Positions 61,679 through 64,000 of a DNA stretch of 64,000 nucleotides are shown here, piece after piece. Under the pieces are notes generated by a model, which worked only from the letters and a program-made list of their open reading frames with translations, was not told where the DNA came from and searched no databases. Position 1 is the first letter of the stretch. The number at the start of each line of letters is the position of its first letter. Source of the stretch: Cepaea nemoralis (taxonomy: Eukaryota; Mollusca; Gastropoda; Stylommatophora; Helicidae); NCBI GenBank assembly GCA_014155875.1, contig JACEFZ010027942.1:353501-417500 (forward strand). The letters are read 5' to 3'. A program made the translations under genes and the position numbers.

Positions 61679-62460
61679 CTGAAAGTAAGAGGGCATGCAC
61701 ATATGTATGATACAAGCAAGTTCAATTGCATACTATCACACAACAGTTATGCAAGTGTCATAATGGTTGGAAGCAGTGACATTATCTCAAAGGGTGTTAG
61801 GGGACAGGCTGAGAAAGTTACTACTTAATGAAAGTGACCACACACAAAAAAAAAAAAAATTACAAAAAAAATAAAATAAAAAAAAAAACTGACTGAAAAA
61901 TAATCATAATTTAGTTCATTCTGATAACCTACGTGGATATTCAGTACTCCAGTACTCAATAACAACTGCAATACTCAACATCTAACATCAGTACTGATGA
62001 GTCTCCAGTACTCGACAACTAACCCTAATTTTAAACAACTAACTCCAAAATTCAACAGCTCTAATTCAAGTACTCAACAACACCAGTACTCAACAACTAA
62101 ATCCAGTTCTCAACAGATACCATAACTCAGTATGTAACCCAGTGCCCGGCATTTAACTAACACCACCCTACACACCGCCAGTGCACCAAACCTAGCTTAT
62201 GTGGAATACTAGGGGAAAACACCACACTGTCTCACAAGACTGAAGCCATGGGGTTTCGCTATTAAATAAAAACAAAACTGTGGTAGAATGGAATGATCAG
62301 TAAGCTTGTACACGACCATCCTAAGTGGTGAAATACGTTATAATAACGATGCATTTTAAATACGCATTTTAACAACAAAGTTAGATGTTATAAAGATATA
62401 AATTAGCAAACGTTCACCAATATCATTTTAAAAATGATTGCTTACAAATTAAACAGTTGG
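61679..62460. other. Intron upstream of exon 1, degenerate tandem
   Basis: 61930-62130 has irregular repeats of AGTACTCAACAACTAA and similar. No exon seen. Confidence 0.45.
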
Positions 62461-62655
62461 AAGTGATGATGCCGAGATAAGGGGTTCAGCATCTACACTG
62501 GTCAGTTGGACTAAAATGTTGACCTCTCGTCCTTTACTTGGGGACGCCAATTACAAGACCCTCCGAAGTCGAAGTTGGTTCGCCTGATGGCACATTGTTA
62601 ATAGGGAAAGCTAAACCACACTTAAAATTCAGTCCGACACTATAAGAAGTAGTTC
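62461..62655 (+). mobile_element. SINE-L copy, head truncated
   Basis: GATGCCGAGATAAGGGGTTC, AGTTGGACTAAAATGTTGAC, GGTTCGCCTGATGGC and ATAGGGAAAGCTAAACCACA follow the order of 3442-3698. Confidence 0.85.
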
Positions 62656-62661
62656 TTCCTA

Positions 62662-62885
62662 GTTTTGCATACCCTTTACAGGACATCGCTGTCAACATCA
62701 GCATCTTTCAGTTGATTGTTGAATTCTTGGCAAGATTACGCTCAGTAGTTTGCCATTGCTTTCTGAGCAACCGGCTCCATACTCTCATTGGCCAATGGCG
62801 CGACTCGAACCGCTTCCAATTCTCGTGCGCTCACGTCAACCACGAGATTATTCGGGGTTACGGAGAAAGCTGCAAACACCTCAAC
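62662..62885 (-). mobile_element. SINE-A copy, minus strand
   Basis: CATACCCTTTACAGGACATC, CTTGGCAAGATTACGCTCAG and TTTGCCATTGCTTTCTGAGC are the reversed core; the head side has GCGCGACTCGAACCGC (reverse B box) and ATTCGGGGTTACGGAG. Its downstream edge lies next to SINE-L. Confidence 0.88.
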
Positions 62886-62940
62886 CAGGGAGACCGGCCA
62901 AAGTGAGCTAGCGCCAAAAAAAAAGTTGGAAGGAAGGGGG

Positions 62941-63030
<90 letters not shown>
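62941..63030. repeat. (GA)n microsatellite
   Basis: About 90 bases of GA after a short G run. Confidence 0.98.
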
Positions 63031-63033
<3 letters not shown>

Positions 63034-63915
63034 GGGACATTTCACGGCCACGGTTGGAGAGCTTTCAACCACCGACTCCCCCTAGCCTGAGGCAGTGTCA
63101 ACGTTTGTTGATATGTGAAGCTATTTTATCCCAGGCGCTACGGACAATAAATCACCAACAACTCCACCGACAACTTGAACGCCTGCTGTGCCAGGACAAC
63201 AGAATCGCGGCTACCTTAGTTCACCGTCTGTTGCCTGCATAATGTGTCTAACGTGCCTACCTCCATCAGCGCCTGCCCTGACTGAACCCGGACAATAAAA
63301 CCAACCAAGCCTACGCGGTATCTTAACAGCAAGAATTTGTCCCATTATCACTCCATTTATTTCCGTATAATCGACATGGCATTGTCTGCTACCTAGGCTC
63401 AAACGGGAAGCAAAGAAGGCACGCTGTTACATACCATGCATGTCGTTAGTGGTGACTAAGGAAGCTTGGTGTTAGACTGGCTGCTTCATCTTGTAGAAAA
63501 CATTAGCTACAAATACCAACCAATCTTGAACAAGTCTACAAAAGGGTTGACGTCGATTGGTAGATTAAAGACCGTAGTAAAAGTTGAAGATTATGGACAT
63601 GTATATTGCCACTGGGAAAACGCATTAGCTAATGAGCACGGCACCTTCAAATCCTGATGCTGCCACCTGTATTACACGTGCGCGCGCGCACACACAACTA
63701 TAAATTACGAGTACATAGTGGGGTGACTTATGTTAATTGAGCCATTATCCTCTGTGGACAACAATCACCTTCAAATTAATATCCTGTGAGGGTAAAACCG
63801 TGGGCAGCCGCTATTTGTGGCTGTTTCAGTCACAGGATTATTAATCTAAGTCAGGTATGGACGATAACATAACTTCTCTTTAAGGTTGAGCGGGGTAGGG
63901 GTCATGGTATAATCG
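63031..63915. other. Right-end intron stretch
   Basis: 63421-63560 is the dispersed repeat shared with 11435-11640. No KDM3 N-terminal exon is recognised here. Confidence 0.4.
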
Positions 63916-63918
63916 AAA

Positions 63919-64000
63919 TCTTCTTCTTCTTCTTCTTCGTTCATCCGGAGTTTTTTTTCGGATGTGATTGCGTTGTGCCTGTTTACAGCAGAGCTGCGTT
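63919..64000. mobile_element. Short (CTT)n retroposon-like element, cut by window end
   Basis: CTTCTTCTTCTTCTTCTTCG, TTCATCCGGAG, poly-T, CGGATGTGATTGCGTTGTGC, CTGTTTACAGCAGAGCTGCG, then the window ends. Confidence 0.9.

Noticed and set aside
60759..61301. 180-codon plus-strand open frame
   Set aside because: It runs through a 39 bp duplication and low-complexity sequence; no domain or neighbour supports it.

Overview
This is a 64 kb piece of an animal nuclear genome, probably a mollusc or another lophotrochozoan. Taxonomy is inferred from the style of the coding exons and from the mix of SINEs, RTE/CR1/I-like LINEs and Helitrons; no marker gene proves it. The window is AT-rich, full of repeats, and contains one recognisable cellular gene.

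That gene lies on the minus strand across almost the whole window (about 61678 down to 189). It is a KDM3/JMJD1-family JmjC histone H3K9 demethylase, closest in layout to JMJD1C. I assembled 18 coding exons (about 2,340 codons) with matching splice phases at every junction except one. In coding order they give: an N-proximal exon, a 2 kb low-complexity exon, an Arg/Glu-rich coiled-coil segment, a 1.9 kb Ser-rich exon with a nuclear-localisation-like basic cluster, a Cys-rich element, the C6 zinc finger, an LXXLL motif, and the JmjC domain with the first two iron ligands (His-x-Asp). The N-terminus lies beyond base 64000 and the end of JmjC lies before base 1. Exon 10 (15156-15273) carries one extra base that breaks the frame.

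Everything else is intronic and mostly repeats. Elements recognised: (i) a tRNA-derived SINE family ('SINE-A') of about 250 bp, many copies, three with target-site duplications (TSDs); (ii) a second SINE with a tRNA-Leu/Ser-like head ('SINE-L'); (iii) a third set of tRNA-headed repeats; (iv) a compact 114-152 bp retroposon-like family with a (CTT)n end, five copies, three with clear TSDs; (v) a nearly complete but broken LINE with endonuclease, reverse transcriptase and RNase H at 36.8-41 kb; (vi) CR1-like and several RTE-like LINE 3' ends; (vii) Helitron ends and a Helitron helicase fragment at 35.9-42.6 kb; (viii) many minisatellites and microsatellites.

The most striking structure is a pair of minisatellites that stop exactly at 5' splice sites of the gene. 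The 94 bp array at 19536-20191 abuts the exon 8 donor. The roughly 50 bp array at 33655-34900 repeats the last 22 bases of exon 4 together with its donor, about 25 times in all. No prokaryotic features, CRISPR arrays or stand-alone RNA genes were found.
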